From assembly GCA_002937525.1 (NCBI GenBank), contig PTKA01000143.1:1-5180 (forward strand): a stretch of 5,180 bases of DNA, given 5' to 3'. Every line of letters begins with the position of its first letter. Positions within the stretch are counted from its first letter, which is position 1. The position numbers and the translations under genes were made by a program. This DNA is from Alphaproteobacteria bacterium MarineAlpha10_Bin3 (GTDB lineage: Bacteria; Pseudomonadota; Alphaproteobacteria; UBA8366; GCA-2717185). The notes beneath the pieces were generated by a model, which saw only the letters and a list, made by a program, of their open reading frames with translations, did not search any database and was not told the origin of the DNA. This document shows, in pieces, positions 1 through 5,180 of this stretch.

Positions 1-36
1 CACTACGGTCAGGATGAGCAGGCGCGGCGGCGTCAC
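1..36 (-). CDS. Possible N-terminus of a gene leaving the window at the left edge
   Basis: On the minus strand a GTG codon at 36 opens a frame that reads MTPPRLLILTVV up to the window edge. The short polar start followed by a hydrophobic run would fit the beginning of a signal peptide, a membrane protein or a Rossmann-type strand, but twelve residues cannot identify a family. A GGGG run 5 nt upstream of the GTG could serve as a weak ribosome binding site. A short minus-strand ORF (74 to 33, MTKIIDGDKPGRA, preceded by a GGAAG motif) ends in a TGA that overlaps the GTG as GTGA, which would suit coupled translation. A rival ATG at 58 in another frame gives an unconvincing Ala/Arg-rich stretch. 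The call rests on frame appearance only. Confidence 0.3.
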   Translation of the reverse strand, partial: MTPPRLLILTVV

Positions 37-165
37 GCGCGCCCCGGCTTGTCGCCATCGATAATTTTCGTCATGGCTGCTTTCTTCCGCATCTCGAATA
101 TACTAGTTTCGCGCCGGATCGCTGTGAGCCAGCTCAAAACGGCGACACAATCGTTCGGGGGATTT
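37..165. promoter_or_regulatory. Divergent intergenic region upstream of thrB
   Basis: If the left-edge gene is real, this is a divergent promoter region. It contains a small AT-rich patch at about 96-108. That patch reads TATACT on the plus strand (99-104) and TATATT on the minus strand (102-97), each matching five of six positions of a sigma-70 -10 box. I could not find a good -35 element at 16-18 nt spacing for either strand, so the exact promoters are not established. No operator palindrome, riboswitch-like fold or terminator is obvious. Confidence 0.35.
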
Positions 166-231
166 ATGGTCACCGCTCATCGTGGCGTCAAGAGCGCGAT
201 ACCCTACCCGTCCAACCATCGGCGGCGCTGA
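166..231 (+). CDS. Possible 21-codon leader ORF upstream of thrB
   Basis: An ATG at 166 is preceded by GGGGGA (157-162), a plausible though closely spaced ribosome binding site. It opens a 21-residue ORF starting MVTAHRGVKS and ending in three arginines encoded by cgg-cgg-cgc. Its TGA stop (229-231) lies 2 nt before the TTG start of thrB, in a different frame, which is the usual arrangement for ribosome re-initiation. thrB itself has a weak start (TTG, with only GGCGGCG upstream), so coupling would help it. The peptide has one Thr and one Ile, so it does not look like a classical attenuator peptide with runs of the regulatory amino acid. It matches no protein I know and could be a chance ORF. 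Confidence 0.35.
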   Translation: MVTAHRGVKSAIPYPSNHRRR

Positions 232-233
232 CA

Positions 234-1196
234 TTGGCCGTCTACACCGATGTCGGCGACGAGGAACTCGTCGCATTCGTCGCCGCTTACGATCTTGGCG
301 AGGTGATGTCCTTCAAGGGCATCGCCGAAGGCGTGGAAAACACCAACTATCTGCTGCAAACAACCACAGGCAGCCACATCCTGACGCTGTACGAAAAACG
401 GGTGCAGGTCGGGGATCTGCCCTATTTTCTTGGCTTCATGGAACATCTGGCGGCCCGGGGCGTGACCTGTCCGACACCGCTGCACGGCCGCGACGGCGCC
501 GCCTTGCGGGAGTTGTGCGGCCGGCCGGCGGCCATCGTGACTTTCCTGGAGGGCCTGTGGCCGCGCCGGATCCAGCCCCAGCACTGCGCGCAAGTCGGCG
601 CCGCCCTGGCCCGGCTGCATCTGGCCGGCACCGATTTTCCCTTGCAGCGCCGGAACGCCCTGTCGGTCGCCGACTGGCGGGTGCTTTATGAGTCGTGCGC
701 GGGGCGCAGCCATGAAATCAAGGGCGGGCTGGCGCAAATCCTGGGCGCGGAACTCGACCATCTCGAAGCCCATTGGCCAACCGACCTGCCGGCCGGCGTC
801 TGCCATGCCGATCTGTTCCCGGACAATGTATTTTTTCTCGGTGAAAAACTGTCGGGAATGATCGACTTTTACTTCGCCTGCAATGATTTCTTCGCCTATG
901 ACCTCGGTATCTGCCTCAACGCCTGGTGTTTCGAGCACGACGGCAGTTTCAATGTCACCAAGGCGCGAATCATGCTGGGGCATTACCGCCAGGTGCGGCC
1001 CTTCAGCGACGCCGAATTGCAGATTCTGCCGCTGATGGCGCGGGGCAGTGCGATGCGCTTCTTGCTGACCCGGCTTTACGATCTGCTGAACCACCGCGAA
1101 GGTGCTTTGGTGAAGCCGAAGGACCCGCTCGAATTTCTCGCCATTCTGCAATTCCACCAGCAGGTGCGCGGGCCCAGCGCCTACGGGCTCGAATGA
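234..1196 (+). CDS. thrB: Homoserine kinase, aminoglycoside-phosphotransferase-fold type
   Basis: This 320-residue cytoplasmic enzyme phosphorylates L-homoserine with ATP to O-phosphohomoserine, the step before threonine synthase. It belongs to the APH/choline-kinase-fold ThrB of many proteobacteria, not the GHMP-kinase ThrB of E. coli. The N-terminus [12 protein letters not shown] and the segment [15 protein letters not shown] (27-41) are characteristic. YEKR (53-56) supplies the likely ATP-binding lysine K55. [14 protein letters not shown] (188-201) is the Brenner-type catalytic loop with D193 and N198, and [15 protein letters not shown] (210-224) carries the metal-binding D211. The TTG start at 234 is chosen because it gives the conserved family N-terminus and usual length, and no in-frame ATG lies nearby. 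A possible leader ORF stops 2 nt upstream. The stop codon overlaps the first of two duplicated ATGA junctions leading to rnhA. The identification is secure; the start is likely. Confidence 0.95.
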   Translation: MAVYTDVGDEELVAFVAAYDLGEVMSFKGIAEGVENTNYLLQTTTGSHILTLYEKRVQVGDLPYFLGFMEHLAARGVTCPTPLHGRDGAALRELCGRPAAIVTFLEGLWPRRIQPQHCAQVGAALARLHLAGTDFPLQRRNALSVADWRVLYESCAGRSHEIKGGLAQILGAELDHLEAHWPTDLPAGVCHADLFPDNVFFLGEKLSGMIDFYFACNDFFAYDLGICLNAWCFEHDGSFNVTKARIMLGHYRQVRPFSDAELQILPLMARGSAMRFLLTRLYDLLNHREGALVKPKDPLEFLAILQFHQQVRGPSAYGLE

Positions 1197-1232
1197 GCCA
1201 ATCCGGCAACCTCGAATGAGCCAATCCGGCAA
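1188..1232 (+). repeat. Tandem duplication across the thrB/rnhA junction
   Basis: A 22-bp sequence at 1188-1209 recurs perfectly at 1211-1232, a period of 23 bp. Each copy contains CTCGAATGAGCC, that is a TGA stop overlapping an ATG start. The bases just outside (1187 versus 1210, and 1210 versus 1233) differ, so this is one discrete duplication. The simplest history is that thrB and rnhA once shared one ATGA overlap and the junction was then duplicated. Because 23 is not a multiple of three, the copy created a new short ORF rather than lengthening RnhA. Confidence 0.95.
1193..1219 (+). CDS. Eight-codon minigene between thrB and rnhA
   Basis: ATG at 1193 overlaps the thrB TGA. The ORF reads MSQSGNLE and ends in a TGA (1217-1219) that overlaps the rnhA ATG at 1216. 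Its first six residues are the same as those of RnhA because both derive from the duplicated segment. thrB, the minigene and rnhA occupy three different frames, each one step back from the previous one. A weak GGG (1185-1187) precedes this ATG but lies outside the duplicated unit, so rnhA lacks even that. The peptide probably has no function of its own; the ORF may pass terminating ribosomes on to rnhA. The ORF is plain in the sequence, while its translation is inferred. Confidence 0.45.
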   Translation: MSQSGNLE

Positions 1233-1671
1233 TGACAGCGGAACCGTCGATATCTTCACCGACGGCGCGTGCAGCGGCAATCCGGGGCCCGGCGGCTGGG
1301 GTGCGATTTTGCGCTATCGCGGGACCGAGCGGGAGATAAACGGCGGCGAGGCAAACACGACCAACAACCGGATGGAGATGATGGCGGCGATCCAGGCGCT
1401 GGAAGCCCTGCGCCGCCCGTCGCGCGTCACCCTGTACACCGACAGCAAATATCTGTCGGACGGCATCACCAAATGGATTCATGGCTGGAAGCGGCGCGGC
1501 TGGAAAACCGCCGGCAAGAAGCCGGTCAAGAACCAGGACCTCTGGCAGCGCCTGGACGCCGCCATTGCCGGTCACGACATCGAATGGCGCTGGGTCAAGG
1601 GCCATGCCGGCCACCGCGAAAACGAACGCGCCGATGCGCTCGCCCGCGATGGGATTCCCGGCAAGATTTAA
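1216..1671 (+). CDS. rnhA: Ribonuclease HI
   Basis: The 151-residue product is a cytoplasmic type 1 RNase H that cleaves the RNA strand of RNA:DNA hybrids, removing primers and R-loops. All catalytic residues are visible. D16 sits in [19 protein letters not shown]54 in NNRMEMMA, D76 in LYTDSKYL and D140 in [10 protein letters not shown]. The flexible-loop histidine is H130 in [12 protein letters not shown]. They correspond to D10, E48, D70, D134 and H124 of the E. coli enzyme. The basic handle region ([23 protein letters not shown], shown here as positions 88-110) is present. Length is normal for the family. The ATG at 1216 is the only sensible start, but no Shine-Dalgarno sequence precedes it; it overlaps the stop of an upstream minigene, so translation is probably coupled. 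The gene ends 7 bp from the convergent peroxiredoxin stop, with no terminator hairpin in the gap. Confidence 0.96.
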   Translation: MSQSGNDSGTVDIFTDGACSGNPGPGGWGAILRYRGTEREINGGEANTTNNRMEMMAAIQALEALRRPSRVTLYTDSKYLSDGITKWIHGWKRRGWKTAGKKPVKNQDLWQRLDAAIAGHDIEWRWVKGHAGHRENERADALARDGIPGKI

Positions 1672-1678
1672 GCGTCCC

Positions 1679-2161
1679 CTACAGGATTTCGAGGATGCTT
1701 TCGGCGCTGGAAATCGTCAGACCGCCGCCACCCTCGGCGTTCACGGCCGTGATGACGCCATCCTCGACCACGATTGCGTAGCGTTGCGAGCGTTTGCCGA
1801 GGCCGCGCGCGGAAAGGTCGAACACCATGTCGGCGGCGCGGGTAAACGCGCCGTCGGGGTCGGCCAGCATCCGGACCTTGTCGCCAACGCCCTGATCCTT
1901 GGCCCAGGCGGCCACGACGAAAACGTCGTTCACGGTCAGGCAGGCGATTTCGTCCACGCCCTTGGCCTTGATGTCCTGCGCGTTGTTCACATATCCGGGC
2001 AAATGCTGCGCCGAACAGGTTGGCGTGAAGGCGCCCGGCAAAGCGAACAGAACGATCTTGCGGCCAGCAAAATATTCTCCGCTGGAAACGCTGGACGGCC
2101 CATCCGCCGTCATTTCAAATAAATCGACCGATGGAATTTTGTCGCCAACACTCAATGCCAT
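1679..2161 (-). CDS. Prx5-type peroxiredoxin (AhpC/TSA superfamily)
   Basis: This 160-residue thiol peroxidase reduces hydrogen peroxide or organic hydroperoxides. The motif PGAFTPTCS (42-50) gives the peroxidatic Cys49 with the conserved P42 and T46. R127 in KRSQRYAIVV is the likely active-site arginine. A second cysteine, C74 in EIACLTVND, sits where Prx5 proteins often carry a non-catalytic cysteine. The C-terminal end (TISSAESILEIL) has serines and no cysteine where human-type Prx5 has its resolving cysteine, so the enzyme is probably recycled by glutathione/glutaredoxin or another thiol (inference). There is no signal peptide, so it should be cytosolic. The ATG at 2161 is chosen over an upstream in-frame ATG at 2236 because it gives the family N-terminus MALSVGDKIP and follows a strong AAAGGAGG. 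The gene lies 22 bp downstream of the DsbD/ScsB-like gene and is probably cotranscribed with it. Confidence 0.93.
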   Translation of the reverse strand: MALSVGDKIPSVDLFEMTADGPSSVSSGEYFAGRKIVLFALPGAFTPTCSAQHLPGYVNNAQDIKAKGVDEIACLTVNDVFVVAAWAKDQGVGDKVRMLADPDGAFTRAADMVFDLSARGLGKRSQRYAIVVEDGVITAVNAEGGGGLTISSAESILEIL

Positions 2162-2174
2162 GTGATTTTCCAAT

Positions 2175-2182
2175 CCTCCTTT
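2175..2182 (-). promoter_or_regulatory. Strong Shine-Dalgarno for the peroxiredoxin, widely spaced
   Basis: The minus strand reads AAAGGAGG in the 22-bp gap between the upstream stop codon and the peroxiredoxin ATG. The spacer to the ATG is 13 nt, longer than the usual 5-9. An in-frame TTG directly follows the motif but is too close to be used as a start. The motif supports a start in this gap region and independent loading of ribosomes. Confidence 0.7.
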
Positions 2183-2183
2183 A

Positions 2184-4322
2184 TTAACGCGCCGCAGTTC
2201 TGGCGCCCTTGTCGCCCGCCAGCGCGATAGAATCAAGTATGGCGGCGGTGGTCAGGAATTCAGGGAGCAAAATACCGCTCGGTGCCTCGGGGCCATACAC
2301 CGCATTGAACGGAATTCCGTACCGCCCGAAGCTGGCAAGATAGCGTGCGATCACCGGGTCCGGGCGGGTCCAGTCGGCGCGCATGGCCACGACGGCGCCG
2401 CTGCCCAGCCAGGCGGCGACCACGCCCCGGTCCAGAACTAGCTTTTTGTTCACCTGGCAGGTAATGCACCAATCGGCGGTCACATCGACGAAGACGACGC
2501 CGCCGGAATCGACGATGCGCCGCAGTTCGGCCGGATCGAAGCTCTGCCAGCGCGCGTCGCTCTGCATGCCGGCCGGAACATTGGCCGGCGCGCGCAAGCC
2601 CGGCAGCACGATCACGGCCAGCGCCAGCCCGGCGACCACAAGGCCGGCACGGCGTCCGAGCCGCGAGCCCGGCAACCGCTTCAGCGCCAGGACGCCGCCG
2701 GCCACGGCCAGCAACGCGGCCAGGATCACCGCCGTTTCGACGTCGATCTGGGCCGCGATCACGCTGAGCAACCAAATCGTCGTGGCCAGCAGCAGGGCGC
2801 CCAGAACCCGGCGCAGCACCACCATCCATTGTCCGGGCCGGGGCAGCGCGATCACGGCGGTGGGAAACGCCGCCACCGCCAGATAGGGCAGGGCCAGGCC
2901 GACCCCGAGCGCGCCGAACACCGCCAGGATCTCGGGCGTCTCGCGGCTCAGCGCGAAACCGACCGCGGTGCCCAGGAACGGCGCCGAACAGGGCGTCGCC
3001 AGCAGGGTCGCAAAGGCGCCGGTGAGAAAATGCCCGCCAGCCGACGTCGAATCGCCAGCGCCGAGCGCAATTTTCGACAGGCGCTGGGGCAAGACGATTT
3101 CAAACAGACCGAACAGATTAAATGCGAACAGGGTGACGATCACCGCCATGAAAGCCAGAAAAACCGGCTGCTGGAACTGGATGCCCCAGCCGATTGACAG
3201 CCCGGCCGCCTTCACCCCGATCAGGGCGGCGGCGATTACCAGCATCGAACTTGCGACGCCGGCGGCGGTGGCCAGAAAACTGCGGCGAACCAACCCTGGA
3301 TCGCCGCCACCATGGCCGATAACGCCCAACAGCTTGATCGACAATACGGGCAGCACGCAAGGCATCAAATTGAGAAGGAGCCCGCCGAGCAACGCCAGCG
3401 CCAGAAAATACCAGATCGACCGGGCGGCCGCCGCGTCCGGCACGACTTCGATCGGCCCGCCGAAACGGACCGACATCGTTGTTTCGATCGCCCGGCGGCC
3501 ATCGACCAGGGTGAAGATCAGCTCGGCGCCATTTACCGCGTCGGGATCGGCGCCAATGCCCCTGACTTCGATCACCGCCCGGGTGCCGCCGGCGCTCAGG
3601 CGCACCTTCGGTTTGCCGAAAACAATCTCGTTCGGCGCCTTGGCGAATTCGACGAACAGGTCCGGATCGACGAACGGGCGCGCGCTGCGCGCCTCGATCT
3701 GCACGACCGGATCCGGGCCGCCGCGCAACAATGTCGTGCGTTCGATCGTTAGGCTGCGGTCCGTGCCGGGAACCAGGGCCGCGAACCGCCCGATCAATCC
3801 GGCATCGGGGCCGGGCGCGGCCCGGCCCGGCGGCACTTCGAACGCCAGCGACGCCGTATAGGGAATGCAGATATCCTTGCAGGCGAGATAGCGGATGCTG
3901 GCCTTGAGCCGCAGCGCGTCACCGGGCCGCTGCAAGGTCACCGTGAGCGGCAGCAACACCTCGTTCTCATAGCCGAGCGTTTCCAGACCGAAGATCGAAA
4001 ACCGCGCGGGCGTCGGCCAGGACAGCGCCGCCGCCTTCAGATTGTCGGACCCGGCCCAGTCCGCTTCGGGCGGGAACCCGGCATCGCCCGGCGTGCGCCA
4101 ATAGATCTTCCAGCCCGGCCGCAGCTTGAAATGCAGCCCGAGCGACAATGTTGCGCCATTGCCGACCGCCCCGGCCGCCGATACCAGGCGCGTATCCACA
4201 TGCTCGTTGGTATCCCATGCGCTCGACGCGGCGATCCCGAGGCGCGGGAGCGCCACGATCAGCAGAACGCCAAGCATTGCCGGTATCGAACGGATCATGC
4301 GCAACAATTTCGTAACCTTCAT
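2184..4322 (-). CDS. dsbD: Membrane thiol:disulfide reductase, DsbD family (ScsB-like)
   Basis: The 712-residue protein should carry electrons from cytoplasmic thioredoxin across the inner membrane to periplasmic thiol proteins. Residues 1-35 form a signal peptide (basic start, then SIPAMLGVLLIVALP). Residues 36-295 form a periplasmic domain with C148 and C152 in LACKDICIPY. About eight membrane segments span 303-576, with C322 (LMPCVLPVLSIK) in the first and C445 (ATPCSAPFLGTA) in the fourth. The C-terminal thioredoxin-like domain has WCITC (C619, C622) and a probable cis-proline at P671 (YGIP). Exactly six cysteines are present, forming the three pairs of the DsbD relay. The long N-terminal domain, CxxxC pair and PCVLPVLSIK motif resemble ScsB-type members more than E. 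coli DsbD. ATG 4322 is chosen because it starts the signal peptide; its ribosome binding site (AGAAAG) is weak and the frame stays open to 4418. ATG 4298 is an alternative. A peroxiredoxin follows in the same operon. ScsB and DsbD cannot be separated firmly without a phylogeny. Confidence 0.93.
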   Translation of the reverse strand: MKVTKLLRMIRSIPAMLGVLLIVALPRLGIAASSAWDTNEHVDTRLVSAAGAVGNGATLSLGLHFKLRPGWKIYWRTPGDAGFPPEADWAGSDNLKAAALSWPTPARFSIFGLETLGYENEVLLPLTVTLQRPGDALRLKASIRYLACKDICIPYTASLAFEVPPGRAAPGPDAGLIGRFAALVPGTDRSLTIERTTLLRGGPDPVVQIEARSARPFVDPDLFVEFAKAPNEIVFGKPKVRLSAGGTRAVIEVRGIGADPDAVNGAELIFTLVDGRRAIETTMSVRFGGPIEVVPDAAAARSIWYFLALALLGGLLLNLMPCVLPVLSIKLLGVIGHGGGDPGLVRRSFLATAAGVASSMLVIAAALIGVKAAGLSIGWGIQFQQPVFLAFMAVIVTLFAFNLFGLFEIVLPQRLSKIALGAGDSTSAGGHFLTGAFATLLATPCSAPFLGTAVGFALSRETPEILAVFGALGVGLALPYLAVAAFPTAVIALPRPGQWMVVLRRVLGALLLATTIWLLSVIAAQIDVETAVILAALLAVAGGVLALKRLPGSRLGRRAGLVVAGLALAVIVLPGLRAPANVPAGMQSDARWQSFDPAELRRIVDSGGVVFVDVTADWCITCQVNKKLVLDRGVVAAWLGSGAVVAMRADWTRPDPVIARYLASFGRYGIPFNAVYGPEAPSGILLPEFLTTAAILDSIALAGDKGARTAAR
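3808..3828. repeat. Perfect GC inverted repeat inside the dsbD-like gene
   Basis: GGGCCGGGC (3808-3816) and GCCCGGCCC (3820-3828) are perfect reverse complements separated by 3 nt. The transcript could form a hairpin of nine G-C pairs. It falls in codons for the Pro/Gly/Ala-rich stretch PGRAAPGP, about residues 165-172, just after the CxxxC pair in the periplasmic domain. There is no T-run, so it is not a typical intrinsic terminator. It may simply reflect GC-rich codons for a linker. Confidence 0.7.
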
Positions 4323-4495
4323 CGCGTAATACGGCTTTCTGGTTTTATATAGTGCGGATGCGGGGAATGCCGGGTAACTTTTTTGTGCGCCGCCAGCACC
4401 CTGTCCCCGTGCCGGCAACGCGGTATTTGGATACGGTTCCCTTCCCCCCGCCAGAAGCGTATTATTGCAACGAAGACGAAGAAGAAGGGCACCTT
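4323..4495. promoter_or_regulatory. Divergent intergenic region between the dsbD-like gene and yqgE
   Basis: This 173-bp region should hold the promoters for both neighbours. On the minus strand TATATA/TATAAA (4351-4344) lies just upstream of the dsbD-like start, but no good -35 box is at the right distance. On the plus strand TATTAT (4460-4465) matches five of six positions of a -10 box and would give a short leader before yqgE; the matching -35 position (4437-4442, TTCCCT) is poor. The purine-rich GAAGAAGG ending at 4488 is the yqgE ribosome binding site. The yqgE frame is open upstream to an ATG at 4352, but those 48 codons lack family resemblance. Confidence 0.45.
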
Positions 4496-5071
4496 ATGCC
4501 TGAAACCAACCGCATCTCCGGTTATTTGAGCGGTCAACTGCTCATCGCCATGCCGAAAATGCTGGATCCGCGCTTCGAACGGACGGTCATTTACATGTGC
4601 GCCCATAATGCCGATGGCGCAATGGGCCTGATCGTCAACCGGCCCCTGGAAGAGTTGAGCTTTGTCGATCTCCTGGGCCAGATGGATATCGACTGTCCGG
4701 AATCGGCGGCGGATATCAAGGTGCAGTATGGCGGACCGGTCGAAACCGGGCGCGGCTTCGTCCTGCATACGCCGGAATACGGCCATGACGGCACCATCAC
4801 CGTGAATGACGAGGTCGGATTGACCGCCACGATCGAAATTCTCAAGGATATCGCCGCCAATCACGGCCCGCGCCGCGCCATCCTGGCGCTTGGCTATGCC
4901 GGCTGGGGACCAGGGCAGCTCGACAGCGAAATCCAGCAGAACGCCTGGCTGAACGTTCCCGCCGACAACGCCTTGCTCTTCGATACCGACATCGCGTCGC
5001 GGTGGGAAAAGGCTATCGCCAAGATCGGCGTCGATCTTTCGCTGCTATCGGGCGATCACGGCCACGCCTAG
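4496..5071 (+). CDS. yqgE: YqgE/AlgH family protein (DUF179)
   Basis: The 191-residue product is a full-length member of the widespread UPF0301/DUF179 family; E. coli YqgE is about the same size. Conserved blocks are visible. They are SGQLLIAMPKMLDPRFERTV (12-31), YMCAHNADGAMGLIVNRPL (33-51), YGGPVETGRGFVLH (78-91) and LGYAGWGPGQLDSEI (132-146) followed by AWL. The family is cytoplasmic, with no signal peptide or membrane segment here. Its biochemical role is not settled; AlgH was linked to alginate regulation in Pseudomonas, but no catalytic function can be read from the sequence. The start at 4496 follows GAAGAAGG with a spacer of about 7 nt and gives the usual N-terminus. The gene is divergent from the dsbD-like gene and ends 12 bp from the stop of the convergent right-edge gene. 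Confidence 0.95.
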   Translation: MPETNRISGYLSGQLLIAMPKMLDPRFERTVIYMCAHNADGAMGLIVNRPLEELSFVDLLGQMDIDCPESAADIKVQYGGPVETGRGFVLHTPEYGHDGTITVNDEVGLTATIEILKDIAANHGPRRAILALGYAGWGPGQLDSEIQQNAWLNVPADNALLFDTDIASRWEKAIAKIGVDLSLLSGDHGHA

Positions 5072-5083
5072 ACTTGGTACGGA

Positions 5084-5180
5084 TTATTCGTCGTCGGAAT
5101 CGTCGTCGCCGGCGGTTTTGCCAGCCGCTTTTCCAGCCGCCCGGGTCGGCATCGGCGGTGCCGCGCGTTTGGCCGGCGCA
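5084..5180 (-). CDS. C-terminus of an unidentified gene with an Ala/Lys-rich acidic tail
   Basis: Reading in from the right edge on the minus strand, an open frame ends at TAA (5086-5084). The last residues are APAKRAAPPMPTRAAGK followed by AAGKTAGDDDSDDE. The tail is low in complexity: Ala/Pro/Lys-rich with a repeated AAGK, then six acidic residues around one serine. Such disordered tails occur on several nucleic-acid-binding and other bacterial proteins, so no family can be named. The frame is open through the whole 97 bp, the codons are GC-rich like the neighbours, and the stop sits 12 bp from the yqgE stop in a convergent arrangement, which supports a real gene end. No terminator hairpin is visible in the gap. 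Confidence 0.6.
   Translation of the reverse strand, partial: APAKRAAPPMPTRAAGKAAGKTAGDDDSDDE

Noticed and set aside
169..204. Possible stem-loop upstream of thrB (CGCTC at 175-179 with GAGCG at 192-196)
   Set aside because: The stem is only five pairs with a 12-nt loop and cannot be extended, so it is not distinguishable from chance in GC-rich DNA.
204..1280. Long antisense open frame (358 codons, minus strand) covering thrB
   Set aside because: It mirrors a clear thrB gene in GC-rich DNA, has no recognisable domain or hydrophobic pattern, and runs over the thrB/rnhA junction. It is best explained as a shadow of thrB codon use.
1672..1678. Bidirectional terminator between rnhA and the peroxiredoxin gene
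   Set aside because: The gap is only 7 bp and no inverted repeat with a T-run is visible around the two stop codons.
2968..3861. Plus-strand open frame of 297 codons opposite the dsbD-like gene
   Set aside because: The translation is Arg/Pro/Ala/Ser-rich without domain signs, and the opposite strand encodes a complete membrane reductase with all expected motifs.
4323..4418. 32-residue upstream extension of the dsbD-like protein
   Set aside because: It would bury the signal peptide behind a polar segment. The ATG at 4322 places the basic and hydrophobic regions correctly at the N-terminus.
4421..4436. GTAT-ttgg-ATAC palindrome before yqgE as a possible operator
   Set aside because: The arms are only four bases and the flanks do not extend the symmetry.
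4352..4495. 48-codon in-frame N-terminal extension of YqgE
   Set aside because: The extension (MRMRGMPGNFF...) lacks family resemblance, whereas the ATG at 4496 has a good ribosome binding site and gives the normal family length.

Overview
The base composition is GC-rich and the coding sequences are tightly packed. The gene set points to an alphaproteobacterium, perhaps Rhodospirillales-like (inference). The strongest pointers are an aminoglycoside-phosphotransferase-fold homoserine kinase followed directly by rnhA, and a ScsB-like DsbD paralogue with six cysteines. Nothing looks like a mobile element, phage, CRISPR array or RNA gene. This is essentially a chromosomal housekeeping region.

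Layout. Positions 1-36 may hold the first codons of a minus-strand gene running off the left edge. A divergent intergenic region follows and contains a possible 21-codon leader ORF (166-231). Then come thrB (234-1196, TTG start) and rnhA (1216-1671) on the plus strand. A convergent minus-strand pair follows: a cytosolic Prx5-type peroxiredoxin (1679-2161) lies downstream of a membrane thiol:disulfide reductase of the DsbD/ScsB family (2184-4322), 22 bp apart and probably one operon. After a divergent intergenic region (4323-4495) comes yqgE (4496-5071, plus). The right edge holds the C-terminus of an unidentified minus-strand gene with an Ala/Lys-rich, acidic tail (5084-5180).

How the genes work together. 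ThrB makes O-phosphohomoserine for threonine synthesis and RnhA removes RNA from RNA:DNA hybrids. They are linked by position and probably by translational coupling rather than by pathway. The DsbD/ScsB-like protein carries reducing power from cytoplasmic thioredoxin to periplasmic thiol proteins, while the peroxiredoxin detoxifies peroxides in the cytoplasm. Together they look like a thiol-redox operon. YqgE is a conserved protein of uncertain role.

The most unusual structure is at the thrB/rnhA junction. A 23-bp-period tandem duplication has copied the overlapping stop/start, leaving an 8-codon minigene wedged between the two genes. Each junction is an ATGA overlap, so ribosomes would pass through all three reading frames in turn. 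With the leader ORF that ends 2 nt before the thrB TTG codon, the whole plus-strand unit looks arranged for re-initiation. I found no convincing new multi-gene system.
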